Assembly: GCA_050847315.1 (NCBI GenBank)
Contig: CP193791.1
DNA from: Cedecea sp000277545
GTDB taxonomy: Bacteria; Pseudomonadota; Gammaproteobacteria; Enterobacterales; Enterobacteriaceae
Length of the DNA: 64,000 nt
Reading direction: 5' to 3' (one strand)
Both the position numbers and the translations under genes were made by a program. Under the pieces are notes generated by a model that saw only the letters and a program-made list of their open reading frames with translations, did no database searches and was not told where the DNA came from. Positions within the stretch are counted from its first letter, which is position 1. Each line of letters begins with the position of its first letter. Below, in pieces: positions 16,882 through 30,086 of this stretch.

Positions 16882-18171
16882 TCAGCTCTTAATTAGCTTA
16901 GCGTAATAGAAGCCGTCACCGTCGTCTGCTGCAGGCAGATTTTGAATGCCCGGAGCCTTATTGTCACCGGTTTCTACCAGTTTGGCATCGGCATGACGCG
17001 CCAGAAACGCGCTCACCTGATCCTTATTCTCGTCCGGGAGAATAGAACAAGTGGCATAGACAAGCGTCCCGCCGGTTTTAAGGTGAGGCCAGATAGCATC
17101 CAGAATCTCTTTCTGCAAAGCAACGAGTTCTGCGATATCCCTGTCGCGACGCAGCCATTTGATGTCTGGATGGCGACGAATAACGCCGGTTGCTGAGCAT
17201 GGCGCATCAAGCAAAATACGGTCAAACTTAGTTTCGCCACACCACTGAGCAGGGAAACGGCCGTCTCCCTGTTTTACTTCTGCTTTCATGCCAAGGCGTT
17301 CAAGATTTTCATGCACGCGTTTCAGGCGCTGGGTGTCAACGTCGACGGCCATCACTTTTGCATTCGGGGCCGCTTCCAGAATATGCGTTGTCTTACCGCC
17401 CGGTGCGGCACAAAGATCCAGAATAGTTTCACCGTTTTGCGGATCTAAAAGATCGACGCTGCCCTGAGCTGAAGCATCCTGCACGGTCACCCAGCCTTGC
17501 TCAAAACCAGGTAATGCCTGAACGGGAGCGGGTGAATCAAGGCGAACAGCATCCTGGTATTTGGGATGTATATGGCCTTCCAGACCAGCCTCAGCCAGCA
17601 AAGCCATCCATGCTTCACGCGTATGGTGCTGGCGATTTACGCGCAGCCACATTGGAGGGCGCTGGTTATTAGCATCGACAATGGATTCCCAGCAGTCCGG
17701 GTAAGCTTTTTTCAAACGCTGCAGCAGCCAGGCCGGGTGCAGAAAACGGCTTTCATGCTTAGCAGCTTCTGCCATCAGGTTTTCTTGCTGGCGCTGGAAC
17801 TGACGTAGTACGCCATTGATTAAGCCCTTAAAAGCCTGGCGCTTAATCGCGATGGCACCTTCAACGGTTTCAGCCAGCGCAGCATGCGCAGGAATACGGG
17901 TATACAGAAGCTGATAGATGCCGACCATAATTAAGTAATGGATTGTGCGCTGCTTTCCAGTCATCGGGCGTGACATGAGTTTGCCAACCAACCAGTCCAG
18001 CTGCGGAAGGGTACGCAGCACGCCGAAGCACAGCTCCTGCAGCAGGGCTCTGTCTTTATCAGACACTTTCTGCTGTACCCCAGGCAGTACATTACTTAAT
18101 GATTGTCCTTGCTCGACAACTTGTTCAATTGTTTGGGCAGCCAGGCTGCGAAGATTCAGTGTTTTTTTCAT
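16882..18171 (-). CDS. rsmB: 16S rRNA m5C967 methyltransferase RsmB
   Basis: A 429-residue protein, equal in length to E. coli RsmB (Sun/Fmu). It has an N-terminal NusB-like RNA-binding domain (about 1-140) and a C-terminal SAM methyltransferase domain with CAAPGGKTT (about 254-262). Cys325 in DAPCSATG and Cys375 in YATCS are the paired catalytic cysteines of the m5C family. It methylates C967 of 16S rRNA. Confidence 0.97.
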   Translation of the reverse strand: MKKTLNLRSLAAQTIEQVVEQGQSLSNVLPGVQQKVSDKDRALLQELCFGVLRTLPQLDWLVGKLMSRPMTGKQRTIHYLIMVGIYQLLYTRIPAHAALAETVEGAIAIKRQAFKGLINGVLRQFQRQQENLMAEAAKHESRFLHPAWLLQRLKKAYPDCWESIVDANNQRPPMWLRVNRQHHTREAWMALLAEAGLEGHIHPKYQDAVRLDSPAPVQALPGFEQGWVTVQDASAQGSVDLLDPQNGETILDLCAAPGGKTTHILEAAPNAKVMAVDVDTQRLKRVHENLERLGMKAEVKQGDGRFPAQWCGETKFDRILLDAPCSATGVIRRHPDIKWLRRDRDIAELVALQKEILDAIWPHLKTGGTLVYATCSILPDENKDQVSAFLARHADAKLVETGDNKAPGIQNLPAADDGDGFYYAKLIKS

Positions 18172-18244
18172 TATCGTGCTCTGGTTTTTCCAGCGCTATA
18201 AACAATAATGCCCAGGTTACCCTGAGCGTATAAATGCGGCTTTA

Positions 18245-19192
18245 TCAGGAGAGGACTGTACCAGGTTCAAACCATTCACGGCGTGAGTTCAGCAGGTCCT
18301 GCGCTTTCATGGCTTTTTTACCTGCAGGCTGCAGTTCTTCAAGATTCAGAATGCCCTCGGCGGTCGCAACCTGGATGCCTTGTTTACTGGTGGCCAGAAT
18401 GGTGCCCGGTGCTGAATTTGTCTGGGTGTTGATCGCCGACGCGCGCCAGACTTTTAGCGGCTGCCCATCGATTTCTAGCCAGCTCATTGGCCATGGGTTA
18501 AAAGCACGGATACAGCGTTCCAGTTGAACGGCAGAAAGGTTCCAGTTGATGCGGGCTTCTTCTTTGCTGAGTTTCTCAGCATAGGTCACCAGCGCTTCGT
18601 CTTGAACCTCCGGCGTAGCGGTACCGTTGGCTAGCTGTTCCAGCGTGTCCAGAAGGCCTTTAGGACCCAGCCCTGCTAGCTTATCGTAGAGGGTTCCGCT
18701 GGTGTCTTCTGCCTCAATCGGACAAGAGAGTTTATACAGCATGTCGCCGGTATCGAGGCCGATATCCATTTGCATAATGGTGACGCCAGTTTCAGCATCC
18801 CCGGCCCACAAAGAACGTTGGATCGGTGCCGCACCACGCCAGCGTGGCAGCAGTGAACCATGAACATTTACGCAGCCCAGGCGAGGCATATCGAGTACCG
18901 GCTGAGGCAAAATCAGGCCATATGCAACCACCACCATAACATCGGCGTTGAGGTCGGCAATCAACTGCTGATTTTCCGCTTTACGCAGCGTAGCCGGCTG
19001 AAAGACAGGAATGCCTTTCTCTTCTGCCAGCACTTTTACCGGGCCTGGCATGAGTTTTTTGCCGCGGCCTGCCGGACGATCTGGTTGGGTAAATACACCA
19101 ACGACCTGGTGCTGAGAAGACAACAGCGCGTCAAGGTGACGCGCTGCGAAGTCTGGGGTTCCGGCAAAAATAATACGCAGAGAATCTGACAC
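18245..19192 (-). CDS. fmt: Methionyl-tRNA formyltransferase
   Basis: A 315-residue enzyme that formylates initiator Met-tRNA using 10-formyltetrahydrofolate. The formyltransferase core has VNVHGSLLPRWRGAAPIQ (Asn106 and His108 by family numbering) and MDIGLDTGDM with the catalytic Asp near 144. A C-terminal OB-like domain binds tRNA. The gene lies 14 bases after def, so addition and removal of the formyl group are encoded together. Confidence 0.98.
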   Translation of the reverse strand: MSDSLRIIFAGTPDFAARHLDALLSSQHQVVGVFTQPDRPAGRGKKLMPGPVKVLAEEKGIPVFQPATLRKAENQQLIADLNADVMVVVAYGLILPQPVLDMPRLGCVNVHGSLLPRWRGAAPIQRSLWAGDAETGVTIMQMDIGLDTGDMLYKLSCPIEAEDTSGTLYDKLAGLGPKGLLDTLEQLANGTATPEVQDEALVTYAEKLSKEEARINWNLSAVQLERCIRAFNPWPMSWLEIDGQPLKVWRASAINTQTNSAPGTILATSKQGIQVATAEGILNLEELQPAGKKAMKAQDLLNSRREWFEPGTVLS

Positions 19193-19206
19193 GTTGTTTG
19201 TTGTCC

Positions 19207-19716
19207 TTAAGCTTTCGCTTTCAAACGGTCGAGTTTTTCAACTTTCTGGCGAATACGTTGCTGTTTCAGCGGCGACAGATAATCGATAAACAGTTTACCG
19301 ACCAGATGATCCATTTCGTGCTGGATACAAATCGCCAGCAGGCCATCTGCTTCCAGTTCAAAGGCTTTACCGTCACGATCCAGCGCGCGAATTTTCACTT
19401 TTTCTGCACGAGGTACCAGCGCACGCTGTTCAGGGATGGACAGGCAACCTTCTTCAATACCGGTCTCACCGCTTTTTTCCAGCAGTTCCGGGTTAATCAG
19501 TACCAACTGTTCGTCACGGTTCTCGGATACATCAATCACGATGATGCGTTGGTGAATATCTACCTGCGTAGCCGCCAGGCCAATGCCTTCTTCGGCGTAC
19601 ATAGTATCGAACATATCATCAACGATACGCTGAATGTCCGCATTCACTTCTTCAACCGGTTTAGCGACTTTGCGAAGGCGCTCGTCGGGAATATGTAATA
19701 CTTGCAAAACTGCCAT
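19207..19716 (-). CDS. def: Peptide deformylase
   Basis: A 169-residue metalloenzyme (Fe2+ in enterobacteria) that removes the N-terminal formyl group from nascent proteins. All three family motifs are intact: GIGLAATQV (about 44-52), EGCLSIP with metal ligand Cys near 91, and HEMDH with His ligands near 133 and 137 and catalytic Glu between them. First gene of the operon, divergent from dprA. Confidence 0.98.
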   Translation of the reverse strand: MAVLQVLHIPDERLRKVAKPVEEVNADIQRIVDDMFDTMYAEEGIGLAATQVDIHQRIIVIDVSENRDEQLVLINPELLEKSGETGIEEGCLSIPEQRALVPRAEKVKIRALDRDGKAFELEADGLLAICIQHEMDHLVGKLFIDYLSPLKQQRIRQKVEKLDRLKAKA

Positions 19717-19761
19717 AAATTTCCAGAGCTGTGTTCAGTAGTAGAAAGGATTATTCCCTCT

Positions 19762-19791
19762 ATTCTAGACATTTCCCCGGCTGATTGACAG
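19762..19791 (-). promoter_or_regulatory. Candidate def-fmt operon promoter
   Basis: On the minus strand, CTGTCA (complement of 19786-19791) and TAGAAT (complement of 19762-19767) are separated by 18 bases, each matching four or five of six consensus positions. It lies 46 bases upstream of the def ATG. Assigned by eye only. Confidence 0.4.
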
Positions 19792-19844
19792 CATCAGTGA
19801 CCAATCGCAAGGATTGCTTTGATGGCCTGTGGCAGGGGGATTGA

Positions 19845-20969
19845 GTGCAGATAATGGAGATTTGGCTACGTCTTATGGCTGTTAAGGGGCTGAGTGGGGA
19901 TAAGTTCCTAAAAATAGCCCACTTCCTGGAACGATGCCCAAGGGTAGAAAGGGAGAGTCTGCTCGCGGCGGGATTAAATGCCCGAGAATGTGCATTATTT
20001 ACTGCATTTAATGAGCGTCAGCTTGAAGCGAGTCTTCTCTGGCTCGATAAGCCAAGTCACCATCTGCTGACGGCGGAAGACGCCCTTTATCCTGAGCAGC
20101 TCAGAGCCATAAATGATTATCCTGCCGCTCTGTTTGTTGCCGGTGAACCTTCACTACTCAGCCAGAACCAGATTGCAGTTGTCGGTAGTCGCAACCTGTC
20201 AGATTACGGCGAGCGCTTTTGCCGGCAGTTCTGCGAAGCGCTTGCACAGTCTGGACTGGTGATAACCAGCGGGTTGGCATTGGGCATTGATGGGGTGGCG
20301 CACCGTGCGGCACTGAGAGTCAAGGGCAAAACCATTGCTGTGTTGGGGAATGGATTAGGCAGCGTTCATCCTAAACGTCATGCGATGTTAGCCCGGCAAA
20401 TTCTCGAGCAAGAAGGGGCAGTGCTATCCGAGTTTCCCCTTTCCTGTACGCCCTGGCCCTCGAACTTTCCGTGGCGTAATCGTGTCATCAGTGGGCTGAG
20501 TAGAGCCGTTTTTGTCGTAGAAGCCGGTGAACGAAGTGGATCTCTGGTGACTGCCCGCTATGCCGTTGAACAGGGAAGAGAGGTATTTGCTCTGCCCGGT
20601 ACGGTAGGAAGTCCTGGGAGCGATGGCCCACACTGGCTTATTCAGCAAGGGGCTAATCTAGTACGAAGTCCGCAGGATATCCTCGATTATCTCGCCTCTG
20701 AACTCCATTGGCTTCCCGCTTCGCACAATGTGTCAATATATTCGCCAAATCAACAGGACGGCGCATTGCCATTTCCCCATCTGTTGGCTAACGTAGGAGA
20801 TGAGGTTACACCTGTTGACGTCGTCGCTGAACGTGCCGGCCAACCTGTGCCAGAGACGGTAGCTCAGTTACTCGAACTGGAGTTAGCAGGATGGATCGCA
20901 GCTGTACCCGGCGGCTATGTCCGATTGAGGAGGGCATGCCATGTTCGACGTACTAATGTACTTATTTGA
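19845..20969 (+). CDS. dprA: DNA-processing protein DprA (Smf)
   Basis: A 374-residue protein with the extended Rossmann fold that binds single-stranded DNA and loads RecA during natural transformation in competent species. Visible motifs are VVGSRNLSDYGERF, TSGLALGIDGVAHRAAL, GNGLGSVHP and RSGSLVTARYAVEQGREVFALPG; a C-terminal winged-helix-like domain follows. The GTG at 19845 gives the same length as E. coli DprA; ATG at 19854 is possible. Its role in non-competent enterobacteria is unclear. Its 3' end overlaps smg by 29 bases. Confidence 0.94.
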   Translation: MQIMEIWLRLMAVKGLSGDKFLKIAHFLERCPRVERESLLAAGLNARECALFTAFNERQLEASLLWLDKPSHHLLTAEDALYPEQLRAINDYPAALFVAGEPSLLSQNQIAVVGSRNLSDYGERFCRQFCEALAQSGLVITSGLALGIDGVAHRAALRVKGKTIAVLGNGLGSVHPKRHAMLARQILEQEGAVLSEFPLSCTPWPSNFPWRNRVISGLSRAVFVVEAGERSGSLVTARYAVEQGREVFALPGTVGSPGSDGPHWLIQQGANLVRSPQDILDYLASELHWLPASHNVSIYSPNQQDGALPFPHLLANVGDEVTPVDVVAERAGQPVPETVAQLLELELAGWIAAVPGGYVRLRRACHVRRTNVLI

Positions 20970-21414
20970 AACCTACATCCACAGCGAAGCAGAAATGCGC
21001 GTTGATCAGGATAAGCTGACGAGCGATCTCACCGACGCTGGTTTTGATCGTGAGGACATTTTTAACGCATTAGTGTGGCTTGAAAAGCTGGCCGACTATC
21101 AGGATGGCTTGACCGAACCGATGCAGCTTGCTGCCGATCCTCTCTCTATGCGTATTTTTACCGCAGAAGAGAGCCAGCGGCTTGATGCAGACTGTCGGGG
21201 CTTTTTACTGTTCCTTGAACAGATTCAGGTGTTAAATCTCGAAACCCGCGAAATGGTGATTGAGCGCGTGCTGGCGCTCGACACAGCAGAATTCGAACTG
21301 GAAGATCTGAAGTGGGTTGTACTGATGGTGCTGTTCAACATTCCGGGGTGTGAAAACGCCTACCAGCAAATGGAAGAATTACTCTTCGAGGCAAATGAAG
21401 GTATGCTGCACTAA
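20941..21414 (+). CDS. smg: Smg family protein (DUF494)
   Basis: A 157-residue acidic protein of the Smg/DUF494 family beginning MFDVLMYLFE, same length as the E. coli protein. It has no known catalytic motif and its function is not established. The ATG lies inside the end of dprA after a GGAGG site, so the two are probably translationally coupled. Confidence 0.93.
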   Translation: MFDVLMYLFETYIHSEAEMRVDQDKLTSDLTDAGFDREDIFNALVWLEKLADYQDGLTEPMQLAADPLSMRIFTAEESQRLDADCRGFLLFLEQIQVLNLETREMVIERVLALDTAEFELEDLKWVVLMVLFNIPGCENAYQQMEELLFEANEGMLH

Positions 21415-21437
21415 ATTAAGTTGCAGCATGAGATGTT

Positions 21438-21992
21438 ATGGCCAAGTCAGCACTGTTCTCGGTGCCAAAAAATGAACCCTGCCCCCAATGCGGGGCAGAG
21501 TTAGCAATACGTTCCGGTAAACACGGCCCATTTTTGGGCTGTTCCCATTACCCGGAATGCGATTATGTTCGCCCGTTAAAGAGCCAGGCCGATGGGCATA
21601 TTGTTAAAGTACTTGATGGCCAGCAATGCCCGGTTTGTCAGTCGACGCTCGTGCTACGTCAGGGGCGGTTTGGCATGTTTATCGGCTGCAGCAATTACCC
21701 TGAATGCGAACACACGGAAATCATTGATAAACCCGATGAGACGGCAATAGCGTGCCCCCAATGCCAAAAAGGGCAACTGGTTCAGCGTCGTTCTCGCTAC
21801 GGGAAAACGTTCTGGTCCTGTAACAGCTACCCGGACTGTCAGTTTGTCATTAATGTTAAACCGGTAGCGGGTATCTGCTCTGAATGTCAGTATCCGCTGC
21901 TTATTGAAAAGAAAACGGCTCAGGGCGTGAAACGTTTCTGCGCCAATAAACAATGTGGAAAGCCGGTAACGACGGAACAAGCCAGTGAATAA
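21438..21992 (+). CDS. yrdD: Topoisomerase-type zinc-ribbon protein YrdD
   Basis: A 184-residue protein with four cysteine clusters resembling the C-terminal zinc ribbons of topoisomerase I: CPQC...GCSHYPEC, CPVC...GCSNYPEC, CPQC...SCNSYPDC and CSEC...CANKQC. It has no catalytic topoisomerase domain and probably binds DNA or RNA; its role is unknown. Its end overlaps the tsaC GTG by eight bases. Confidence 0.92.
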   Translation: MAKSALFSVPKNEPCPQCGAELAIRSGKHGPFLGCSHYPECDYVRPLKSQADGHIVKVLDGQQCPVCQSTLVLRQGRFGMFIGCSNYPECEHTEIIDKPDETAIACPQCQKGQLVQRRSRYGKTFWSCNSYPDCQFVINVKPVAGICSECQYPLLIEKKTAQGVKRFCANKQCGKPVTTEQASE

Positions 21993-22557
21993 TAACCTGC
22001 CTGAAGGCCAGCTCGCGCAGATCGTAGCGGCCCTGAAAGAAGAACAAGTCATCGCCTACCCAACCGAAGCCGTCTTTGGCGTTGGTTGCGATCCCGATAG
22101 TGAACTCGCAGTTACTCGCCTGCTTGAGCTGAAACAGCGTCCGGTAGAGAAGGGACTTATCCTTATCGCCGCCAATTTTGAGCAGCTGAAACCTTATATT
22201 GATGCCGCTGCGCTTAATGAAGCACAGCTTTCGGTGGTGTTTGCAAACTGGCCTGGCCCGGTGACGTTTGTTTTCCCGGCTTTGCCCTCCACCCCAAAGT
22301 GGCTGACCGGGCGTTTTGATTCTTTGGCGGTGCGTGTGACCAATCATCCGCTTGTGAAAGAGCTATGTCTTACCTACGGTAAGCCTCTGGTGTCTACCAG
22401 TGCGAACCTTACGGGCTTGCCTCCGTGTCGCAGTTCGGAAGAAGTTCAGCAGCAGTTTGGCCAAAGTTTCCCTGTACTTATGGGGGATACCGGTGGGCGG
22501 CTTAATCCTTCAGAAATACGCGATGCCTTAACCGGCGAACTCTTCCGTCAGGGGTAA
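21985..22557 (+). CDS. tsaC: Threonylcarbamoyl-AMP synthase TsaC
   Basis: A 190-residue YrdC-domain protein that makes threonylcarbamoyl-AMP from threonine, bicarbonate and ATP, the first step of t6A37 modification of ANN-decoding tRNAs, including tRNA-Ile and tRNA-Thr of the rRNA operon downstream. Motifs include AYPTEAVFGVGCDP, KQRP and STSANLTG. It starts with GTG, overlapping yrdD, and ends two bases before aroE. Confidence 0.96.
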   Translation: MNNNLPEGQLAQIVAALKEEQVIAYPTEAVFGVGCDPDSELAVTRLLELKQRPVEKGLILIAANFEQLKPYIDAAALNEAQLSVVFANWPGPVTFVFPALPSTPKWLTGRFDSLAVRVTNHPLVKELCLTYGKPLVSTSANLTGLPPCRSSEEVQQQFGQSFPVLMGDTGGRLNPSEIRDALTGELFRQG

Positions 22558-22559
22558 TT

Positions 22560-23378
22560 ATGGAAACTTTCGCCGTCTTTGGTAACCCTATTCAGCACAG
22601 CAAATCTCCTCTTATTCATCGCCTTTTCGCAGAACAATTGGGAATTGAACATCCTTATGGACGCGTGCTTGCTCCGTTAGACACTTTTGCTGAAACACTT
22701 GAAGCCTTCTTCAATAAAGGAGGGAGGGGAGCCAACGTCACCGTCCCTTTTAAAGAACAAGCTTTTACTCGTGCAGACGAGCTAACAGAGCGGGCGGCGC
22801 TGGCAGGTGCGGTCAATACGCTCAAGCGCCAGGAAGATGGACGTTTGCTTGGAGACAATACGGATGGTATTGGCTTGTTGAGCGATCTTGAACGTTTGAA
22901 ACTGATCAAACCCGGCGATCGTATTCTGCTGGTGGGGGCCGGCGGCGCAGCGCGTGGTGTACTGTTGCCCTTGTTATCATTAGATTGTGCGGTCACGATA
23001 ACCAACCGTACGTTTGCCAAAGCGGCAGAACTAGCTGATTTATTCAGCCATACGGGAAGTGTTAACGCCGTGGCAATGGATCAGCTCGAGGGGCATGAAT
23101 TCGATTTACTGATCAACGCCACGTCCAGCGGGATTGGCGGTGAGATCCCTGCGCTGCCGGTTTCTCTCCTTTCCCACCGTGTAAGTTGCTACGACATGTT
23201 TTACCAGAAAGGGCTGACGCCATTCTTGAACTGGGCTACGAGTCACGGTGTAGTGTCTTACGCGGATGGTCTTGGCATGCTGGTGGGGCAGGCTGCACAC
23301 GCTTTTATGCTTTGGCACGGCGTCATGCCAGATGTCGCGCCAGTTATTGAGGCGTTGAAAAGAGAAATGGCGGCGTGA
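22560..23378 (+). CDS. aroE: Shikimate dehydrogenase (NADP)
   Basis: A 272-residue enzyme of the shikimate pathway, converting 3-dehydroshikimate to shikimate. The substrate motif SKSP (about 14-17), catalytic Lys in NVTVPFKE (Lys65), Asp in NTDG (Asp102) and the NADP loop GAGGAARG (about 126-133) are all present. The preceding pathway enzyme, dehydroquinase AroQ, is also in this window at 41357. Overlaps yrdB by four bases. Confidence 0.97.
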   Translation: METFAVFGNPIQHSKSPLIHRLFAEQLGIEHPYGRVLAPLDTFAETLEAFFNKGGRGANVTVPFKEQAFTRADELTERAALAGAVNTLKRQEDGRLLGDNTDGIGLLSDLERLKLIKPGDRILLVGAGGAARGVLLPLLSLDCAVTITNRTFAKAAELADLFSHTGSVNAVAMDQLEGHEFDLLINATSSGIGGEIPALPVSLLSHRVSCYDMFYQKGLTPFLNWATSHGVVSYADGLGMLVGQAAHAFMLWHGVMPDVAPVIEALKREMAA

Positions 23379-23632
23379 ACCAGGCCATTCAGTTCCCGTC
23401 TCGTGAAGTCTGGGATGAAGAGCGGCAGGCTATCCGTTTTCCTGCGCTGGTGCAGGGGTTCCAGGTTGAGTGCGCGATAAGCTCATTGGCCATTGCCAGC
23501 CGCTTCGGCGGCAATGGCGCCGAAGAGTGGCTTTCTTTATTTCGGGAATATCGTTGGGATCTTGAAGAAGAAGCCGAAGGCCTGATCGAAAGTGAGCAGG
23601 AAGGCGATCAAGGGTGGTACTGGCTATCCTGA
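23375..23632 (+). CDS. yrdB: DUF1488 family protein YrdB
   Basis: An 85-residue protein of the DUF1488 family, beginning with GTG read as MNQAIQFPSR. Function unknown. It overlaps the end of aroE by four bases, so it is translated as part of that operon, and its last 25 bases overlap the end of yrdA on the opposite strand. Confidence 0.92.
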   Translation: MNQAIQFPSREVWDEERQAIRFPALVQGFQVECAISSLAIASRFGGNGAEEWLSLFREYRWDLEEEAEGLIESEQEGDQGWYWLS

Positions 23633-24162
23633 GCCAGATACTCATCTTTCCAGCGCACATAATTGTTAGCGGAGTAGGTTAATCCGGCCAGCTCCGCTTC
23701 AGTCAGGCGGCGAATCTGTTTCACCGGACTGCCTAAATAGAGAAAGCCGCTTTCCAGGTGCTTGTTCTGGGGGACCAGGCTACCGGCACCAATCATCACA
23801 TCATCTTCTACTACTACTCCATCCAATAGGATCGACCCCATTCCAACCAAGACGCGATTGCCGATCGTGCAGCCGTGCAGCATTACCTTATGGCCCACCG
23901 TCACATCTTCACCAACGATCAGCGGGTTCCCTTCAGGTTTATAAGAGGACTTATGGGTAACATGAAGCACGCTGCCATCCTGGATGTTGGTGCGTGCTCC
24001 AATTGTCACGGTGTTTACGTCCCCTCGAATAGCAACTAACGGCCAGATACTGACATCATCCGCCAGTTTTACGTCACCAATGACCACGCTGGTGGGATCA
24101 ACCATGACTCGTTCATCGAGTTGAGGGAAAGTTTTTTGAAAAGCACGCAGTACCGCAGACAT
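23608..24162 (-). CDS. yrdA: Gamma-carbonic-anhydrase-like hexapeptide-repeat protein YrdA
   Basis: A 184-residue left-handed beta-helix protein with hexapeptide repeats (VVIGDVKLADDVSIWPLV and later GHKVMLHGCTIGNRVLVGMG). Histidines in VLHVTH, VGHKV and LHGC are placed as the metal ligands of the gamma-class fold; activity is uncertain. The ATG at 24162 gives the E. coli length; the frame is open to 24183. It is transcribed away from the rRNA operon. Confidence 0.93.
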   Translation of the reverse strand: MSAVLRAFQKTFPQLDERVMVDPTSVVIGDVKLADDVSIWPLVAIRGDVNTVTIGARTNIQDGSVLHVTHKSSYKPEGNPLIVGEDVTVGHKVMLHGCTIGNRVLVGMGSILLDGVVVEDDVMIGAGSLVPQNKHLESGFLYLGSPVKQIRRLTEAELAGLTYSANNYVRWKDEYLAQDSQYHP

Positions 24163-24289
24163 AAACACCTCAGGGAAATTCATTACAGAAATAGACTGTG
24201 GCCGCTTTCTTGAGCAATGGCAAGGGAGTAAAGGGCGATAAAGAGGGCAGATCGAACAGGATCTCAGCGAAAAGAGTGAAAACTAAACA

Positions 24290-24350
24290 TTCAGAAAAAA
24301 AGATCGAAAAAGTACTTGTGCTAAAAAGTGGGATCCCTATAATGCGCCTC
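24290..24350 (+). promoter_or_regulatory. rRNA promoter P1 with UP element
   Basis: TTGTGC (24316-24321) and TATAAT (24338-24343) have the 16-base spacing of E. coli rrn P1 promoters, followed by the GC-rich discriminator GCGCC. The A-rich tract just upstream (about 24292-24312) fits an UP element bound by the alpha C-terminal domain. Fis sites are expected upstream but I did not map them. Confidence 0.88.
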
Positions 24351-24423
24351 CATCGAGACGGCACAGTGAATCACTTCACAAATTAGCCGGTTCGATAAAG
24401 AGAAAAAATCCTGAAAATCGGGG

Positions 24424-24451
24424 TTGACTCTGAAAGAGGAAAGCGTAATAT
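24424..24451 (+). promoter_or_regulatory. rRNA promoter P2
   Basis: TTGACT (24424-24429) and TAATAT (24446-24451) are separated by 16 bases, about 108 bases downstream of P1, matching the tandem arrangement of E. coli rrn operons. Confidence 0.85.
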
Positions 24452-24461
24452 ACGCCACCTC

Positions 24462-24636
24462 GAGTTAGCAAGCGAAAGCGCCTAACTCACTGCTCTTTAA
24501 CAATTTATCAGACAATCTGTGTGGGCACTCGCAGGATTGATATCTCAGCATCTTCGGATGCAAACAAATATCAAGTCTTGAAGAGTGACTACTGATTTTA
24601 TAAACAGTTTTAATTCTTTGAGCATCAAACACTTTT
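24462..24636 (+). promoter_or_regulatory. 16S leader with boxB, boxA and processing stem
   Basis: A boxB-type hairpin (GAGTTAG at 24462-24468 with CTAACTC at 24482-24488) is followed by boxA, TGCTCTTTAACA, at 24491-24502. A 24-base segment at 24506-24529 pairs, with one G-U, with 26198-26221 after 16S; this is the long stem cut by RNase III. Together with P1 and P2 this fills the 474 bases between yrdA and 16S. Confidence 0.88.
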
Positions 24637-26176
<1,540 letters not shown>

Positions 26177-26244
26177 CCTAATAGATACAACCCGCGTAGT
26201 GCTCACACAGATTGTCTGATAGAAAACGAGCAGTAAAACCTTAT

Positions 26245-26321
<77 letters not shown>

Positions 26322-26433
26322 AATTCTCCGCTATCCTGCGTTACAGCACCACTCACATACAAAAGTATGCTTCGTGGCGCTGCGCCTTGACCAGCGATGA
26401 ATTCATGGTAATCGAAGGTTTTACGAAATCGAT

Positions 26434-26509
26434 GGGGCTATAGCTCAGCTGGGAGAGCGCCTGCCTTGCACGCAGGAGGTCAGCGGTTCGATCCCGCTTA
26501 GCTCCACCA
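26434..26509 (+). tRNA. alaU: tRNA-Ala (TGC anticodon)
   Basis: A 76-base tRNA with encoded CCA, running GGGGCTATAGCTC to GCTCCACCA. The anticodon loop CTTGCAC reads TGC. A 112-base spacer separates it from tRNA-Ile. Confidence 0.97.
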
Positions 26510-26569
26510 TCATTTCATGCGCCAAAACTTACTTCAGAGTGTACCGGTGACGGTGTACTGCGAAGTATT

Positions 26570-26715
26570 TGCTCTTTAACAATCCGGAACAAGCTGAAAA
26601 TTGAAACGACATGTCGTCTCATTCTTCCGTAATAAAGAATGAGGTTAAGACATGTTCGAGTCTCTCAAATTTTCACAACAGCGATTGTGTCTTACGAGAC
26701 ATCTTCGGGTTGTGA
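26570..26715 (+). promoter_or_regulatory. 23S leader: second boxA and spacer hairpin
   Basis: A second boxA, TGCTCTTTAACA, is at 26570-26581. A strong two-part hairpin follows at 26609-26655 (ACATGTC/GACATGT and CTCATTCTT/AAGAATGAG around a short internal loop). The last bases (CTTCGGGTTGT, about 26703-26713) can pair with ACAACACCGAAG just after 23S, part of the 23S processing stem. Confidence 0.8.
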
Positions 26716-29622
<2,907 letters not shown>

Positions 29623-29714
29623 ACAACACCGAAGGTGTTTTAGAGACGAAAGATTTTCAGCTTAGTTCAGGATTAAAGCTCATGGTCATAAGAATGACGG
29701 TGAGTAACAGAATT

Positions 29715-29834
29715 TGCCTGGCGGCCGTAGCGCGGTGGTCCCACCTGACCCCATGCCGAACTCAGAAGTGAAACGCCGTAGCGCCGATGGTAGTGTGGGG
29801 TCTCCCCATGCGAGAGTAGGGAACTGCCAGGCAT
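29715..29834 (+). rRNA. rrfD: 5S ribosomal RNA, first copy
   Basis: A 120-base 5S rRNA from TGCCTGGCGGCCGTAG to CTGCCAGGCAT. It differs from the second copy by G to A at position 7 and the matching C to T near position 113, the two sides of helix I. Confidence 0.97.
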
Positions 29835-29846
29835 CAAATTAAGCGT

Positions 29847-29922
29847 GCTGATATGGCTCAGTTGGTAGAGCGCACCCTTGGTAAGGGTGAGGTCCCCAGT
29901 TCGACTCTGGGTATCAGCACCA
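29847..29922 (+). tRNA. thrV: tRNA-Thr (GGT anticodon)
   Basis: A 76-base tRNA with encoded CCA, from GCTGATATGGCTC to TATCAGCACCA. The anticodon loop TTGGTAA reads GGT. It lies between the two 5S genes exactly as thrV in E. coli rrnD. Confidence 0.97.
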
Positions 29923-29958
29923 ATTTTTAGATTAAAGTTCGGCACGTAGAAAAGAATT

Positions 29959-30078
29959 TGCCTGACGGCCGTAGCGCGGTGGTCCCACCTGACCCCATGC
30001 CGAACTCAGAAGTGAAACGCCGTAGCGCCGATGGTAGTGTGGGGTCTCCCCATGCGAGAGTAGGGAACTGTCAGGCAT
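29959..30078 (+). rRNA. rrfF: 5S ribosomal RNA, second copy
   Basis: A 120-base 5S rRNA from TGCCTGACGGCCGTAG to CTGTCAGGCAT. Both substitutions relative to the first copy are in helix I and keep it paired (A-U instead of G-C). It is the last gene of the operon. Confidence 0.97.
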
Positions 30079-30086
30079 CAAATAAA

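Noticed and set aside
29673..29945. A 90-codon minus-strand frame over 5S and tRNA-Thr
   Set aside because: Fully overlaps functional RNA genes.
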